A stretch of 64,000 bases of DNA from Sweltsa coloradensis (GCA_024449915.1 JAMZAV010001276.1:248001-312000), one strand, 5' to 3'. Counted from the stretch's first letter, positions 41,601 through 50,090 are shown. A program made the numbers and translations. The notes: generated by a model from the sequence alone, not told the origin.

Positions 41601-42817
41601 AATGGAAACCGGTGGAACCGGTGGAAGAAGTTGTGGAGAGATGTAACTGCCAACTGTTGGAGAAGGTCTTGAGAGATCTTGAAAGTGATCAGAGAGATGA
41701 TGGGGAGATGGAGAAATGTGGGTGTTTGAATCGTGTTCAGGAAGAAAGGGTAAAGAGGGTTGAAGAAGAGTGTGATTGTAGGTTGTCGGAGGAGGTAGAA
41801 AGAGACATTGCTCCAGGGGGTGGGGATAGGAAAGAGGGTTGTGGATGTAAGGGGAACAAGGAGGGTGAAGGCAACCTGCAGGACAACGACGAAGACAACA
41901 TGGTCCTTGTGAGCGAGCTGGAGACGGATAGTGAGAAAGAGATGCTGGAGGTTCTTCTAGGGTCGCCGACGACAGAAGCTACAGTCGTTTGGCCCGTGGA
42001 TACGCGAAGGAAAAGCCGAGGGAAAAAAGAACGGAATTTGAAAGAGAGTCGGATGGATGTACAGGATGAGATTAGACAAGGGATGGAGATTGTGAGGGAA
42101 GAGCAGGGAAGGATGGAGTATCCGGAAATGATCGAGGTGGTTATAGAGACGGAGGAGAATGTGTTGGATGAGATTGAGAGGGTGGACGAGGGGGTGCCCT
42201 TGAGGATTCCAGAAGGCGGTGATTGGAATCAACGGGTTGAGAACGGTTTGGACAGGGAGGACGTTGATGTGATTCTAAGGGATGATCGAGACGGGTTAAG
42301 TCTTAAGGAGGATGAGGAGAATGTTATCCGAACATCAGAGAGAGTTGAGGAGGTAGTGGGAGGAAGTGAGGAGGTGGTTGGTGAGAGTGTTTGGAGGCAG
42401 GAGAAGTTGGAGGAGGGGAAGAAGGGGAAGGGGAAAGAGAAAAATAAAGATGTTGCGAAGAAGGGTAAGAAGGACGGTAAAAAGAGAGCGGAGAAGGTTA
42501 AAAAGGGAATGATGGACGATGAGGAGGTGGAGGAGAATAAAAGGGGAGATTGGGTGAGTGAAGACACGTCTTCGCAAGAGTACGTTCTCCGCTGGCCGAA
42601 AGTGGAAGCTGAGGGGGCGGAGGAAGTGAAACCCTGGCCGACCGCGACGTGGAAGGTGGTGACTGTGGCGCCGACGGTACACGACCCGCGATCTAGCGGC
42701 GACTCGGAGGACCAGTCGAGACGGTTGAAGGTATACGCGTCCGAGGACGTCTCGGACAGCGGAAAGGTTAATCTGCTACACAGTAAGGCGAAACCTTGGG
42801 GCGAAGGAAAATATTAA
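32697..42817 (+). CDS. SELENOP: selenoprotein P-like protein with in-frame TGA (Sec) codon
   Basis: Coding exons 32697-32860, 35626-35817, 37832-37961 and 41132-42817 have GT/AG borders and phases 2, 2, 0, giving 723 residues if the TGA at 32835-32837 is read as selenocysteine (residue 47). Residues 1-19 are a signal peptide. Then follow VVAMVDLTS-U-QC (the family's VVALLQAS-U motif), a helix ending RLHQL, PGKNMVMVLDRCGRMVYQ spanning the exon 2/3 junction (the DRCGRLVY signature), and EPCGPC (C152, C155) at the end of the thioredoxin-like domain. The last exon encodes a long Lys/Glu-rich tail with three CxC...CxC repeats. Family members are secreted, bind or carry selenium and have redox activity. 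The Sec motif is U-x-C rather than the usual U-x-x-C. The start lies six bases after an apparent acceptor, so a 5' UTR exon probably lies upstream. Linkage of exon 4 rests on phase and context; a small exon could be missing in intron 3. Confidence 0.8.
32835..32837 (+). other. TGA codon read as selenocysteine
   Basis: Codon 47 of the selenoprotein P-like frame. The reading frame on both sides carries family signatures, and the downstream exons are open only in the phase that continues through this codon. The next codons are CAA TGC, giving U-Q-C. Confidence 0.78.
32872..34069. mobile_element. ~1.2-kb element with TAGGAAAACGC ends in selenoprotein intron 1
   Basis: Left end TAGGAAAACGCTAAAGTCCC with GTCGCGTTGTTG; right end CATCAACGCGGCAGGACTTA and AGCGTTTTCCTA. 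The interior is a tandem array with period near 165-230 bp (GTTAACACGATTCCGGCTAA, CCAATTGCGATGAAATTTTC). It starts 12 bases after the end of coding exon 1. No coding capacity. Confidence 0.6.
34277..34645 (+). repeat. ~410-bp tRNA-derived SINE, diverged
   Basis: GTGGCTTGTTGGAGTTGTGA and CAGAAGGTCC from the head, TTGATTCTGACACTGTCCGC and GATTAAGTAGGTGATACT further on. Confidence 0.55.
34945..35235 (+). repeat. 5S rRNA-derived SINE in selenoprotein intron 1
   Basis: CACTTGAGCACCGAAGTAAA, GCAACCTTCGGGCGTGGTCA, GTAGAGTGGGTGACCGCTCT, then the family tail through TTTTCGAAAGGAGTAGGCTA. Confidence 0.6.
35985..36395 (+). repeat. ~410-bp tRNA-derived SINE, full length
   Basis: Well-preserved A and B boxes (TGGCTCGTTGGTCTTGTGGT, GGTCCAGGGTTCGATTCCCG). 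A short head fragment of another copy precedes it at 35907-35930. It lies 170 bases after selenoprotein exon 2. Confidence 0.75.
36430..36940 (+). repeat. ~410-bp SINE, second tandem copy, interrupted
   Basis: Begins at the B box (TCCAGGGTTCGATTCCCACT). The body stops near 36725 and the family end (ACTGAGTGGGTAGACTCTAA) resumes at about 36888 after an AT-rich insertion. Confidence 0.55.
37028..37350 (-). repeat. tRNA-like SINE fragments (GGTTCGATACC family)
   Basis: Reversed head GTTTACCCCTAAGCCACCGA near 37060 and a second fragment with AATCAATCCAGAAATTAAAA and CTATCGAGACTGGGTCTCCC near 37290-37350. Confidence 0.45.
37459..37774. mobile_element. hAT-type MITE
   Basis: Ends CAGTGGCGTATCCAAGG and CCTGGATACGCCACTG. 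Same family as 6606-6923 and 44065-44468. It ends 57 bases before selenoprotein exon 3. Confidence 0.62.
38065..38320. repeat. ~260-bp dispersed repeat, copy 2
   Basis: Matches 16247-16505 almost base for base over TTCACGCTAGCTCAGCGTGG and GGAACTCTGTGATCTAGCAC. Confidence 0.6.
38564..38720. mobile_element. 157-bp MITE
   Basis: Inverted ends AGAATAGAGGTTTATAGAGC and GCTCTATAAACCTCTATTCT are perfect over 20 bases; flanked by T and T, possibly a TA-type target. Confidence 0.68.
38768..39092. mobile_element. ~330-bp dispersed element
   Basis: Same family as 21861-22210: TTGGCAAATAGCTATTCGCT at the left, GACACCTGTGGTGTCAGTCA and TTTGCCTAAA at the right. Confidence 0.5.
39369..39490 (+). repeat. 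fragment of the ~410-bp SINE
   Basis: GACAACGAGGAACATAATTA, TTGTTGATTCTGGCGCTGTC and CCGTGTTTCCTAATTTAA. Confidence 0.45.
39625..39632. promoter_or_regulatory. CRE-like palindrome TGACGTCA
   Basis: A perfect CREB/ATF-type palindrome in a short GC-rich patch before the P2X7-like ORF. A promoter role is inferred from position only. Confidence 0.25.
39689..40108 (+). CDS. P2X7-like C-terminal zinc-binding domain protein, inside intron 3
   Basis: A 139-codon ORF, or 112 codons from the second plausible Met (residue 28). It has the layout of the P2X purinoceptor 7 C-terminal (ballast-type) domain family: FEPSYTESE, a basic linker, then GDLKWCSCNECTSM (Cys 72, 74, 77), ECLYCHE (Cys 86, 89, His 90), FDCITIH (Cys 104, His 108) and a final hydrophobic helix. 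These Cys/His residues form a zinc cluster in the mammalian channel. In invertebrates the domain is common in stand-alone or transposon-linked genes without the channel, and no channel segments are seen here. It is nested in intron 3 of the selenoprotein P-like gene, same strand. A palindromic TGACGTCA (39625-39632) lies 57 bases upstream. Could be a nested gene or mobile-element cargo. Confidence 0.6.
   Translation: MQPLTARPFNTIGHRTGQLKSVCSMYRMLALPPFIFEPSYTESEQRKNLKKNKEKETWIKQFSGRKGDLKWCSCNECTSMDTDTECLYCHESERIKNLRANFDCITIHDGFEHIINIHSLNTARQQFLLLSTCKEQRYI
40856..41065 (+). repeat. fragment(s) of the ~410-bp SINE
   Basis: GTGGTCATTGTTCGCTCGTC, GGTTGGCTTGGTCGGC and two versions of the tail (GATTAAGTGGATACTTAA; GACTAAGTGGGTCGACTCTA). 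It ends just before the acceptor of selenoprotein exon 4. Confidence 0.5.
41132..42817 (+). CDS. last exon of the selenoprotein P-like gene: charged tail with CxC repeats
   Basis: An uninterrupted 561-codon exon entered in phase 0 after a TTTGTTTGATAG acceptor. It begins EDRTPISNGIQIPF, then a Lys/Arg block, then three homologous units of about 45 residues, each CDC or CNC, then L-x-E-K/E-V, then CGC (Cys at protein residues 287/289/312/314, 333/335/358/360, 376/378/399/401). After this come alternating acidic and basic stretches and a Trp/Pro-containing C-terminus (KAKPWGEGKY). Vertebrate selenoprotein P has its many Sec residues in the C-terminal part; here the repeated positions are all cysteine and no further in-frame TGA occurs. 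G-rich purine strand and low complexity make spurious long ORFs on the other strand. If exon 4 were not joined to the upstream exons, this would be an unassigned Lys/Glu-rich protein. Confidence 0.72.
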   Translation, partial: EDRTPISNGIQIPFRSGKSQSKVKMSSIANMYAPSNVAKPVTTIRFENPYDDAKLTDIKLIVPLPVEEIINEQQENVEEVEPETTRKPERKKNKNKKKKGKHEKAKKRKVVTSTSKPVEVVEVVCDCSLDEKVAMDLRSAEREGVDMKGCGCGGIEEWKPVEPVEEVVERCNCQLLEKVLRDLESDQRDDGEMEKCGCLNRVQEERVKRVEEECDCRLSEEVERDIAPGGGDRKEGCGCKGNKEGEGNLQDNDEDNMVLVSELETDSEKEMLEVLLGSPTTEATVVWPVDTRRKSRGKKERNLKESRMDVQDEIRQGMEIVREEQGRMEYPEMIEVVIETEENVLDEIERVDEGVPLRIPEGGDWNQRVENGLDREDVDVILRDDRDGLSLKEDEENVIRTSERVEEVVGGSEEVVGESVWRQEKLEEGKKGKGKEKNKDVAKKGKKDGKKRAEKVKKGMMDDEEVEENKRGDWVSEDTSSQEYVLRWPKVEAEGAEEVKPWPTATWKVVTVAPTVHDPRSSGDSEDQSRRLKVYASEDVSDSGKVNLLHSKAKPWGEGKY

Positions 42818-43397
42818 GTTTGTTTAACGTTCCTGATATGATGTTGGATTTAGTTTTTGTGTTTTTTCTTTCACTATATTATATTTTAAATCAATTTAAA
42901 AAAGCAATGATAAGTAAATGCAAGCATTGAATGATGCAAGTTTGTATCTCGGTACGGAGGCTGTTCATAAAATAAGTAAGATATTTGTATCTTTGTATGC
43001 CCCTCCCCCCTTCTAAAACGTTGTTAAATACTTTTACAACCTTCTTGGCATTGCCTCGTGTAAGAGGTCCCTCCCCCATTTCTTAATTTTGTTTGTTTAG
43101 TTGTTAAAAAAAACAAATGACAAATTTTAAAAAGACATTGTTGTTACGTCTGTCCCTCCCAATTTGATAATTTTGGTTGGCTTTATTTAACAAATGCCAA
43201 ATTTTAGGAAAACTTGGAAAACTGTGGGTCCCATCCACTAACAAATCATCATGCTAAACTAGATACCCCCCCCCCCCTAAATGTTTTTGGACGCCCCCAA
43301 GGCAAGAATGAAATATAATGCACGTATTCAATTCATATTTATTATAATTCTCCCGTCTAATTCATTTTCACAGCTATTTGTCTGAATTGATTATAGT
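42818..43397 (+). other. 3' UTR before the SECIS candidate
   Basis: AT-rich sequence with short C-runs (about 43000-43015 and 43267-43278). No ORF or second SECIS core was found in it. Read as 3' UTR by position only. Confidence 0.45.
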
Positions 43398-43472
43398 ACA
43401 AGTCCATATGACGATTCTGTTTGGAACCATACACAATATGGAGAACAGAGTTTGATGTTTAACTCAGCTTGT
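43398..43472 (+). promoter_or_regulatory. type II SECIS element
   Basis: In the 3' UTR, 580 bases after the stop. The AUGA core is at 43408-43411 and the partner UGA at 43453-43455. Helix II pairs ATTCTGTT (43414-43421) with AACAGAGT (43444-43451), with one G-U pair. The unpaired AA is at 43425-43426, 13 bases after AUGA. A mini-stem CCATA/TATGG (43427-43431 with 43437-43441) with a five-base loop follows, which makes it type II. ACAAG (43398-43402) and CTTGT (43468-43472) can close the lower helix. SECIS elements recruit SBP2 and the Sec elongation factor. Confidence 0.75.
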
Positions 43473-43526
43473 CAATGAAAGCCAAACAGTTGTGATTGTG
43501 TATATGAGGATAGATTATAAGATTGT

Positions 43527-43548
43527 AATAAAATGTAAGCAAAATAAA
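43527..43548 (+). terminator. poly(A) signals of the selenoprotein P-like gene
   Basis: Two AATAAA hexamers at 43527-43532 and 43543-43548, with a GT-rich stretch after them. They lie just 3' of the SECIS candidate, giving a 3' UTR of about 740 bases. Confidence 0.6.
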
Positions 43549-43654
43549 GATAGTTTCTTGTCGCTCATTATTCTTATATATTCCCAGCTCCTTACTCTAG
43601 TCAATTCGTACTTATGTTCAAAAACATAAATTACATAGATGATTAAATGGAAAT

Positions 43655-43765
43655 TAATTAATATAGAAATTAATAAAAGTCCGAAGCGAGGTATCGAACC
43701 CCAGTCTCTTATAGCCGTTTTTTTTTAATTTCTGAATTGATTTTCATTTAATCAATTACACCTAC
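43655..43765. repeat. tRNA-like SINE fragments (GGTTCGATACC family)
   Basis: AGGTATCGAACCCCAGTCTC followed by a tail in the other orientation, TAATTTCTGAATTGATTTTC. Confidence 0.4.
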
Positions 43766-44064
43766 GGCTACCCGTGAAAGAAATAGAGAAATATATTGAT
43801 GATATTTTCCAAATGATCGAATAAAGTTTTTTTTCAATAAATGAAGAAATGTTTATAGAAGTTTACATAACAGGCTGTACTGAAAGTCTCTTAGGTGAGC
43901 AAATAAATGACGCTACGCTTCAAAACATTGTCTTCGTAGCTAACGGTGGAGGTGCCGGGTACCGTATATAGTGATCATAGACTTGGTGTATGTCCAACAT
44001 GTAAAATTACTTGCTAAATTAAATGCCCTGGCACCTGGCGATGATGGTGGGTACTACTCTACCA

Positions 44065-44468
44065 TAGTGGCGTATCCAAGGGGGTGGGGAGAGGGGGGAA
44101 AACCTTGCCCCCCTTTGGCCAAAAAATGTATATAGAATAACACTGTTTAATCTCAATAATAAATGCAAAGTACCATCTGACCAAAAGTGGATGCCACATG
44201 TTTTAGTAGATGCCTTGGTTATTGTGAAGCTTTACAACGCACAGATTTTCACCAAAATGACCTTGAAAAAGAAAACTTTTAGATTAAAAACACGATTTTA
44301 AGATAAAAGTCATTGTGATGGTTTAAAACGCACAGATTTTCACCAAAATGACATTGAATGAGAAACATTTTCAGGGGGGCAAAACCCCCGGACCCAAAAC
44401 TTAGCCTTCGATATATGTAATAATTAGTTACCCCCCCCCCTCTTTAAGAATTCCTGGATACCTCACTG
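44065..44468. mobile_element. hAT-type MITE
   Basis: TAGTGGCGTATCCAAGGGG at the left and TCCTGGATACCTCACTG at the right. The interior shares GCACAGATTTTCACCAAAAT with the other copies, here partly duplicated. Confidence 0.58.
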
Positions 44469-45085
44469 CACTACCCTACTCGAGTGCGTTTGTTGACATA
44501 AGAAGTTACCACTTTCATTCACACATTTCTTATTATTCTTCTGTGAGTAGCTTAAGTAAATGTGGAGAGATATTTTGGGCATAGACTTGTGACGTCGCAT
44601 GGCGTATTAGCCAATAAAACAAGTTAACAAGCAAAGAAACAAGGGGATATTCTTCTCTTCAAGATTATTTGATTGAGCAAGAGGATAAATGAAATATTAT
44701 TATAATTATTACATGACGAAATCTATTATTTGTGTAGGTGTGTAAGTATAAACTGTATTAGTATGTAAATTTGTTATTTAGTAATTATTTTTAATGTGTT
44801 TGCCTAATTAAATTTATATACATGTATATATTTCTGTATGGCAATAAACATCTTGAATCTATTAGTCAATAAAAATAAGCTAAGAAGCCAAGTAACAAGC
44901 ATATATTTGATATTTAGACAGACCCGTGGTGGAGGTGCCGGGTCACCAAACACATTAGCGTCTACAGGGGGGAGGGGGGGGGGGGCAAGGGGGCAGACCC
45001 CCCCCCCCAACTTGCAATCTATTCACGTCAAGAGCATTTCATCTTTCCATCAAATCTATGTAAAATCCGCCTTGAAGATCAAACA

Positions 45086-45448
45086 TTGCGATTTTTTAAA
45101 AAGAAACATATTCAAAACCAGCCCAAGGGTGAACGAAGTGCCACAGTAAGAAGACAACAGTGTAACCTGCCATCTCTGGAATTGTATTTTAAACAAATAG
45201 ATGTATTGTACATAAAAAAATGCTTTAACAATCTAGTCCACACATGTCCATTCAAGCGACTACAGTTGCGCTATAGGAGTGTCCAGAGAAACGAGGGTGT
45301 AACGCTATCCCCCCCTTTTGCAAGGACATCTGCTTACCAATGTGGTTTCTTTTACAGAGTTGTTAGTCTCTGGAACACATTACCAGCGCCTGTAAGAGCC
45401 TCATCAGTCCCAAAATTCAAAACTTTAGTCAAAGCACGTTTTAAATAA
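45086..45448 (+). pseudogene. LINE reverse-transcriptase C-terminal fragment
   Basis: The frame ends with CGFFYRVVSLWNTLPAPVRASSVPKFKTLVKARFK in pieces: the pattern FF.R.V.LWN.LP..VR.A.S...FK..LK is the C-terminal hallmark of Jockey/CR1/I-type non-LTR retrotransposon ORF2. Only about 100 residues remain, so this is a 5'-truncated insertion. It is followed by about 600 bp of 3' UTR and a TAA-type microsatellite tail at 46030-46062, the usual end of such elements. Confidence 0.68.
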
Positions 45449-46062
45449 CCGATGCTCTCCTAACATGGTGATTACTGTTTGAGATTGTTGCATCTACGTA
45501 AATTAAATCTTTAATACCTTAGCTTCATTTTCAAGACATTCACTCACAATAATTGCGCACAATAATTAATATACTCTGTTTCACATTCTCAGTTCTGTCA
45601 ATGTATATACTCTGACTGTCTTCAATCAATTTAGTTTTTCTTTTAACTCTTGAGTATTTGCAACTATCTTACAACTTGGCTTATGACCTAGCATTCTCTT
45701 GGCTCTGACTGGACATGATTGGTCTCTCACAATGTTCTCATCTCATTCATCTAAAATTAAATGTAATTTTGTTATTATTGTATCTCAAATTTTCATACTC
45801 ATTCATTTAGATTTAAACCTAGTGTATTGTAGTTTTATTGTATAGAAAGCAAGCTAAGCCATTCTGCCATGGAGCTAACTAGCTCTTTTTAGCTTGCTTA
45901 ATAAATATCTGTACTCTGCTAATATAGGTGTGTATATGTCATCTACCACGTTATGTGCTCTTGGTTTACCTGTGCTGTATATGGTGTGTTACATATATGT
46001 ATGTGTATTTGTAAAGTTTGGAATTGTTGAATAAATAATAATAATAATAATATAATAATAAA
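45449..46062 (+). mobile_element. LINE 3' UTR and (TAA)n tail
   Basis: Sequence from the end of the reverse-transcriptase fragment to an ATAATAATA tract at 46030-46062. No ORF. Assigned to the LINE because it connects the RT end to a typical simple-repeat tail. Confidence 0.5.
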
Positions 46063-46356
46063 CTGAAATAGCAAAATTATCAGAAGTAAAAATATTGCAA
46101 CCTAGTTTAGGTCACTTCATCTATATCCTCTCAAAATAATACCTAAGATCATGTAAAAGACGTCTTGAGGATAAAATAATTCACAAACATTTTCGCCTCC
46201 GGGGGCTGGGGCTTCGCCCCAGATCCCTTGGATGCCCCTGGTGTAGTTGTCCCCCGCCTTACGATACCTGCGGATAAAAGTAAAGCAAGTGTCAGACTCA
46301 GACATGACATATTTAACCTCTCTTTTACGAGTCAATATTCCATCTATCACTCCGGA

Positions 46357-46580
46357 GGTTGGTCTTGTGGTTAGCGTCTCTGCTTCCAATGCAGAAGGTC
46401 CTGGGTTCGATTCTCGTAATGGGCAGAAGTTTTTTTAATTTTGATGTGGACTCAAGTCCATTAGTTGTTCTTGTCTTAACGAAGCACATCCAAAGTTGTT
46501 CCGAATTAGCAGGGTCGGCTTGGTCTGCTTTAAATTTAATGTCAATGTCACCCACTAAAAATCGGTCTATGACTATTTAT
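46357..46580 (+). repeat. ~410-bp SINE, internally deleted
   Basis: GGTCTTGTGGTTAGCGTCTC and GGTCCTGGGTTCGATTC boxes, then a shortened body ending CACCCACTAAAAATCGGTC. Confidence 0.55.
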
Positions 46581-47129
46581 TTATTTAAGCCAAGTCAAAG
46601 ACAAAGCCTCCATGTATAGGCCTAATCTTTGTCCATTGGCCAAGCTAACCACTGTAAAATAATATAATTGAAACTGATTTCATAATATTTTATAGCACCA
46701 ACAAAAATATATACAAATCTTCTTTTTAAAGCAGTGTGAAGGAGGCTTTCTTCAATTCTGAGAACAGTGAATGGGAGACGGTTCGTTGGAAAGCCACCTT
46801 ACCTCCCCCTACCCCCTCCACTCGCATTCCGGTTGCTTTCAACCCAAAACCTGCTGGTCAGAGAGGGTGGATGTGCAGCGGCTGTTTCTTGTCGACAGCC
46901 TAGGGCTGCAAGTGTGAATGGTTTGGCGTTAGCGGAGTGGGTGAGGGGGGTTGGAGGAAGAGCCGAAGAGTGGAGGTCCAACGTCCAAGACGAAGAGAAG
47001 ACGAAGGACCGTTAGTTTTGCCTTCAGACATCAGTCAACCGGACGTATATTTATTATTTTCTGTGTGTGATTTATGTGTAGCCTGTGCTATAACTCGTAA
47101 ACGTGTGTATAAAAGTGGGTGACAAGTAA

Positions 47130-47222
47130 ATGAAGACGGATGGTCTAGGAAAAGTGAATTTCTCGTCCGCGTTCGTGTTTGCAGCTCGCAGTTTTGGAGC
47201 CTGGAGGATGCAAACTACAAAG
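47130..47222 (+). CDS. possible first coding exon, unknown protein
   Basis: ATG at 47130 opens a 31-codon frame beginning MKTDGLGKVNFSSAF and ending WRMQTTK at a GTGAAT splice donor (47223). It follows a stretch of about 390 bases (46740-47129) that is distinctly GC-richer than its surroundings and looks like a promoter and 5' UTR. No family is recognised, and no matching second exon was found in the window, which is not surprising given the intron sizes here. Low confidence. Confidence 0.28.
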
Positions 47223-47734
47223 GTGAATACTATATTAAGTAAATTTGGCTAGGGCCTAGGGCCCACACCTAGGGTAAGGTAGTCAATTTACAGAAAATAT
47301 ATTTTAAGCGTTTTGGGGCATAAATCAAATGAGCAAGGGCCAAGTTGTATTGACTTTTGAGTAGGCCCTACCAATTTGTTTGTTTAGTCAAGGTTCAATC
47401 ATGCCCACATTAGGCTTAGCCCTATGCCAGCGGCACCACTTCCAGGTGTATAACTTCAATTCTGACTTAAATAATGAAACATTTAATAAATAATTAAAAT
47501 ATTCTCAATGTTTTATTTCGGTTTCCCGTCAAAATATTTCAAAGTTAAATATTCAGAAGTTTCATTCTAGGCCTAGGGCCCTAGCGAATTCGGAATTTCG
47601 GAGTGAATCGTCAGGCCGAAATGGCTAATTCCCCCACCTCCGCGCGTTCACGGCTTCACGGCTCGCTTCCCCGCCATCGTCGATACCACTTATAAATTTT
47701 AAATTTGTATCGTGGAAAACCTGTTATAGGGTGC

Positions 47735-47957
47735 AATTAGCCCCTCTTCAGGTGAACTAGGTATGTGCGGATAGGAAATTGTGAAGGGATGTCCGAGGGC
47801 TATTTAAGAGGACTCAATCCCTTGCATTCGCCTTAACGACTGAGGAAAACCTCGGAAAAAACCTTCAGTCAGGATTGCCGGTCTCGACGGGATTCGAGCC
47901 CGACACCTCCCGAATCAGAGTCGAGCGCTTAGCGCCCGAGCCAACACTGTCGGTAGG
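47735..47957 (-). repeat. tRNA-derived SINE (GAGGACTCAATC family)
   Basis: TTAAGAGGACTCAATCCCTT, AACCTTCAGTCAGGATTGCC, reversed B box GGGATTCGAGCCCGACACCT and reversed A box GCGCCCGAGCCAACACTG. Such sequences are common SINE heads in arthropod genomes. Confidence 0.55.
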
Positions 47958-48399
47958 CCTACCACTTATTCACGTTTTAGGCAACTAAAGCTCACAGTGC
48001 GATGTAGCAGGGTGGTAATGGATGGAATTGTTATATGAAGGATCGTTGGTTCAAACCTCCGACAAGATGTTTTTTTTTTTCCTTTTAGGGTGGAAGTCCA
48101 TTATATTTTTAAATAGAAATGATAAAGGCTTTGAAGGTTTTTTTTTGTTTATTTTTTAATAATATTTAGTAAAAACCCTTTCCGGGTGAAAGTACTTTTA
48201 TTTTAAATAGAAACGTTAAAGGTTTTGTAGTATTTTTTTATAAAAATTAATAAAACTCTTTTCCTGGTAAAAGTCCTTTATATTTTAAATAGAAACGTTT
48301 GTTACACGTGCAAATACCCCACATTGCATCGCGAATCAAACTTTTTTTTTAATAGGCCTATATGCTAAGTCGGCCTAATATTACTAAGCCCCTTTCGCG

Positions 48400-48770
48400 A
48401 ACGCTTACCGGTAGGTAGCTTATAACTGTGCTCATGTATGAGCAAGTGTACGTGTTCAAACACCTTGAAATTTTGAAATTGTCACAAAAGTGGATTATTG
48501 GGCTCCTCAGTAACATTTTTCTATTATTGTTTTTTAAACAATTTTTTAAAAATAAATTATTGATTTTCACGATTTTGTTAAAAAGTACAAAATTTACTAT
48601 ATTTGTGATTTTTTTGTGGCTGATTGAGACAAAATTTGGATAATATAGGCCTACGACTGCTTTATTGAAAACTTTGCAAAGTTGTATAAACTTCGAATGC
48701 TTCTTGGCCGAGCGAATAGCTACCCAGCTATTTTCCGACTCCCAAAATGTGTCGTAAGAGGAAACAAGCA
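48400..48770. mobile_element. ~370-bp dispersed element
   Basis: Third member of the 21861-22210 family, with GGCCGAGCGAATAGCTACCC at the right and TGTATGAGCAAGTGTACGTG at the left. Confidence 0.42.
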
Positions 48771-49174
48771 TAGGTACTCAATTAGGCCTACTCATAGTAC
48801 CAGGATTCCTAAAAAAAAAAAATGAAAGCACCTTGCTTGCATATTTTCCATAAATTGACTAAGCTATATTTATTTATTTTTTGTAGACCTAGGCCTACTA
48901 TTTAGAATCTTTCAAAAAGTTCAAAACAGGGTTGCCAACCTACTGATTTCATCAGGACAGTCCTGATTTTGAGACCTTGGTCCTGTTGGCGGAATTACCT
49001 CATTCAGGACAGCATAATGTCCTGAATTGTCAAAAACATTTTTTTTCCCACTAAAATATTATCAGCTAAATTTATAAAGCAATAAAACAATTTTTTTAAA
49101 CACCTCTATCCATGCATTATGCGAGCAAGATTCGACTAATAAAACATTTCAGTACAATGCTTAATTACTAATTA

Positions 49175-49593
49175 CTAGAGGTGTGCAAGTATTCCAAAAT
49201 TCAAATTTGAACGAAAAAATCAAGTGTTCAAACCCAATTTGAAACCAAATTACCTGTATTCAAATTCCGAACTATTCGAATCCTTATGAACATGTAGTTC
49301 AACCAATGCAGAACAGAGCCTGAATTTAAAAATCATGTGCACTAACAGGAAACTATTTCTCAACACTACTTGCAGTGTGTTCAGAATGTGTTACGTCAAT
49401 CAGAAAGTTCCAACACTTGCATCTCAAATTAGATTTGAAATCTCAATAAGCGTCGATTTATTAAATGCAGATAGCCTAGTCTAAATGATAATTGCTCTAT
49501 AATTCAAACTCGAAATATTCAAATGTTTGAACACTTTATCACTATTTGATTCGTATTCGATTCGAATTAAAAATCTGTTGTTCGCACACCTCT
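49175..49593. mobile_element. hAT-type MITE with perfect 8-bp target duplication
   Basis: Ends CTAGAGGTGTGCAAGTATTC and TTCGCACACCTCT. The flanks are identical: ACTAATTA at 49167-49174 and 49594-49601. AT-rich interior with many TTCAAAT/ATTTGAA phrases; no transposase. Confidence 0.72.
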
Positions 49594-49628
49594 ACTAATT
49601 ACCTTGCATGCTATGTTTGGCCCACACA

Positions 49629-50015
49629 TTTACCTACAATACACCCACTTCACCTCGAAGTCTACGTCTGAGCAGCAACAGCACGAGCAGGTGGTTCTCG
49701 CAGGGATAACGTTACTCGCAGCGGCTGAACTACATAAACTTATTTTGGCTACGTAGTAGTACCTAGTAGGCGTACATATGCATGACGAATCTAGTTACTG
49801 TTCACTTATTCATTTGTACACATTTACCAACAATACACCGACTTCACCTCGAAGTCTACGTCTGAGCAGCAACAGCACGAGCAGGTGGTTCTCGCAGGGA
49901 TAACGTTATTCGCAGCGGCTGAACTACATAAACTTATTTTGGCTACGTAGTAGTACCTAGTAGGCGTACATATGCATGACGAATCTAGTTACTGTTCACT
50001 TATTCATTTGTACAG
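49629..50015 (+). repeat. two tandem copies of a 194-bp unit
   Basis: CACCTCGAAGTCTACGTCTG occurs at 49651 and 49845, and ACATATGCATGACGAATCTA recurs at the same offset. The copies differ at only a few positions, so the duplication is recent. Confidence 0.85.
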
Positions 50016-50090
50016 TGCTTTACTTAAGTGTAGGAACTATATTTATTTATTTTTCGCTAATGATCAAATGCAGGTATTTATGGTAAAAAA

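Noticed and set aside
41278..42682. Several long minus-strand ORFs across the last selenoprotein exon
   Set aside because: They are the complement of a purine-rich Lys/Glu coding exon and read as Ser/Leu/Pro/Phe low complexity; the plus frame has repeats and in-phase splicing.
46767..47015. 82-codon ORF in GC-rich DNA
   Set aside because: Both strands are open there because of composition; more likely promoter or 5' UTR of the exon at 47130.
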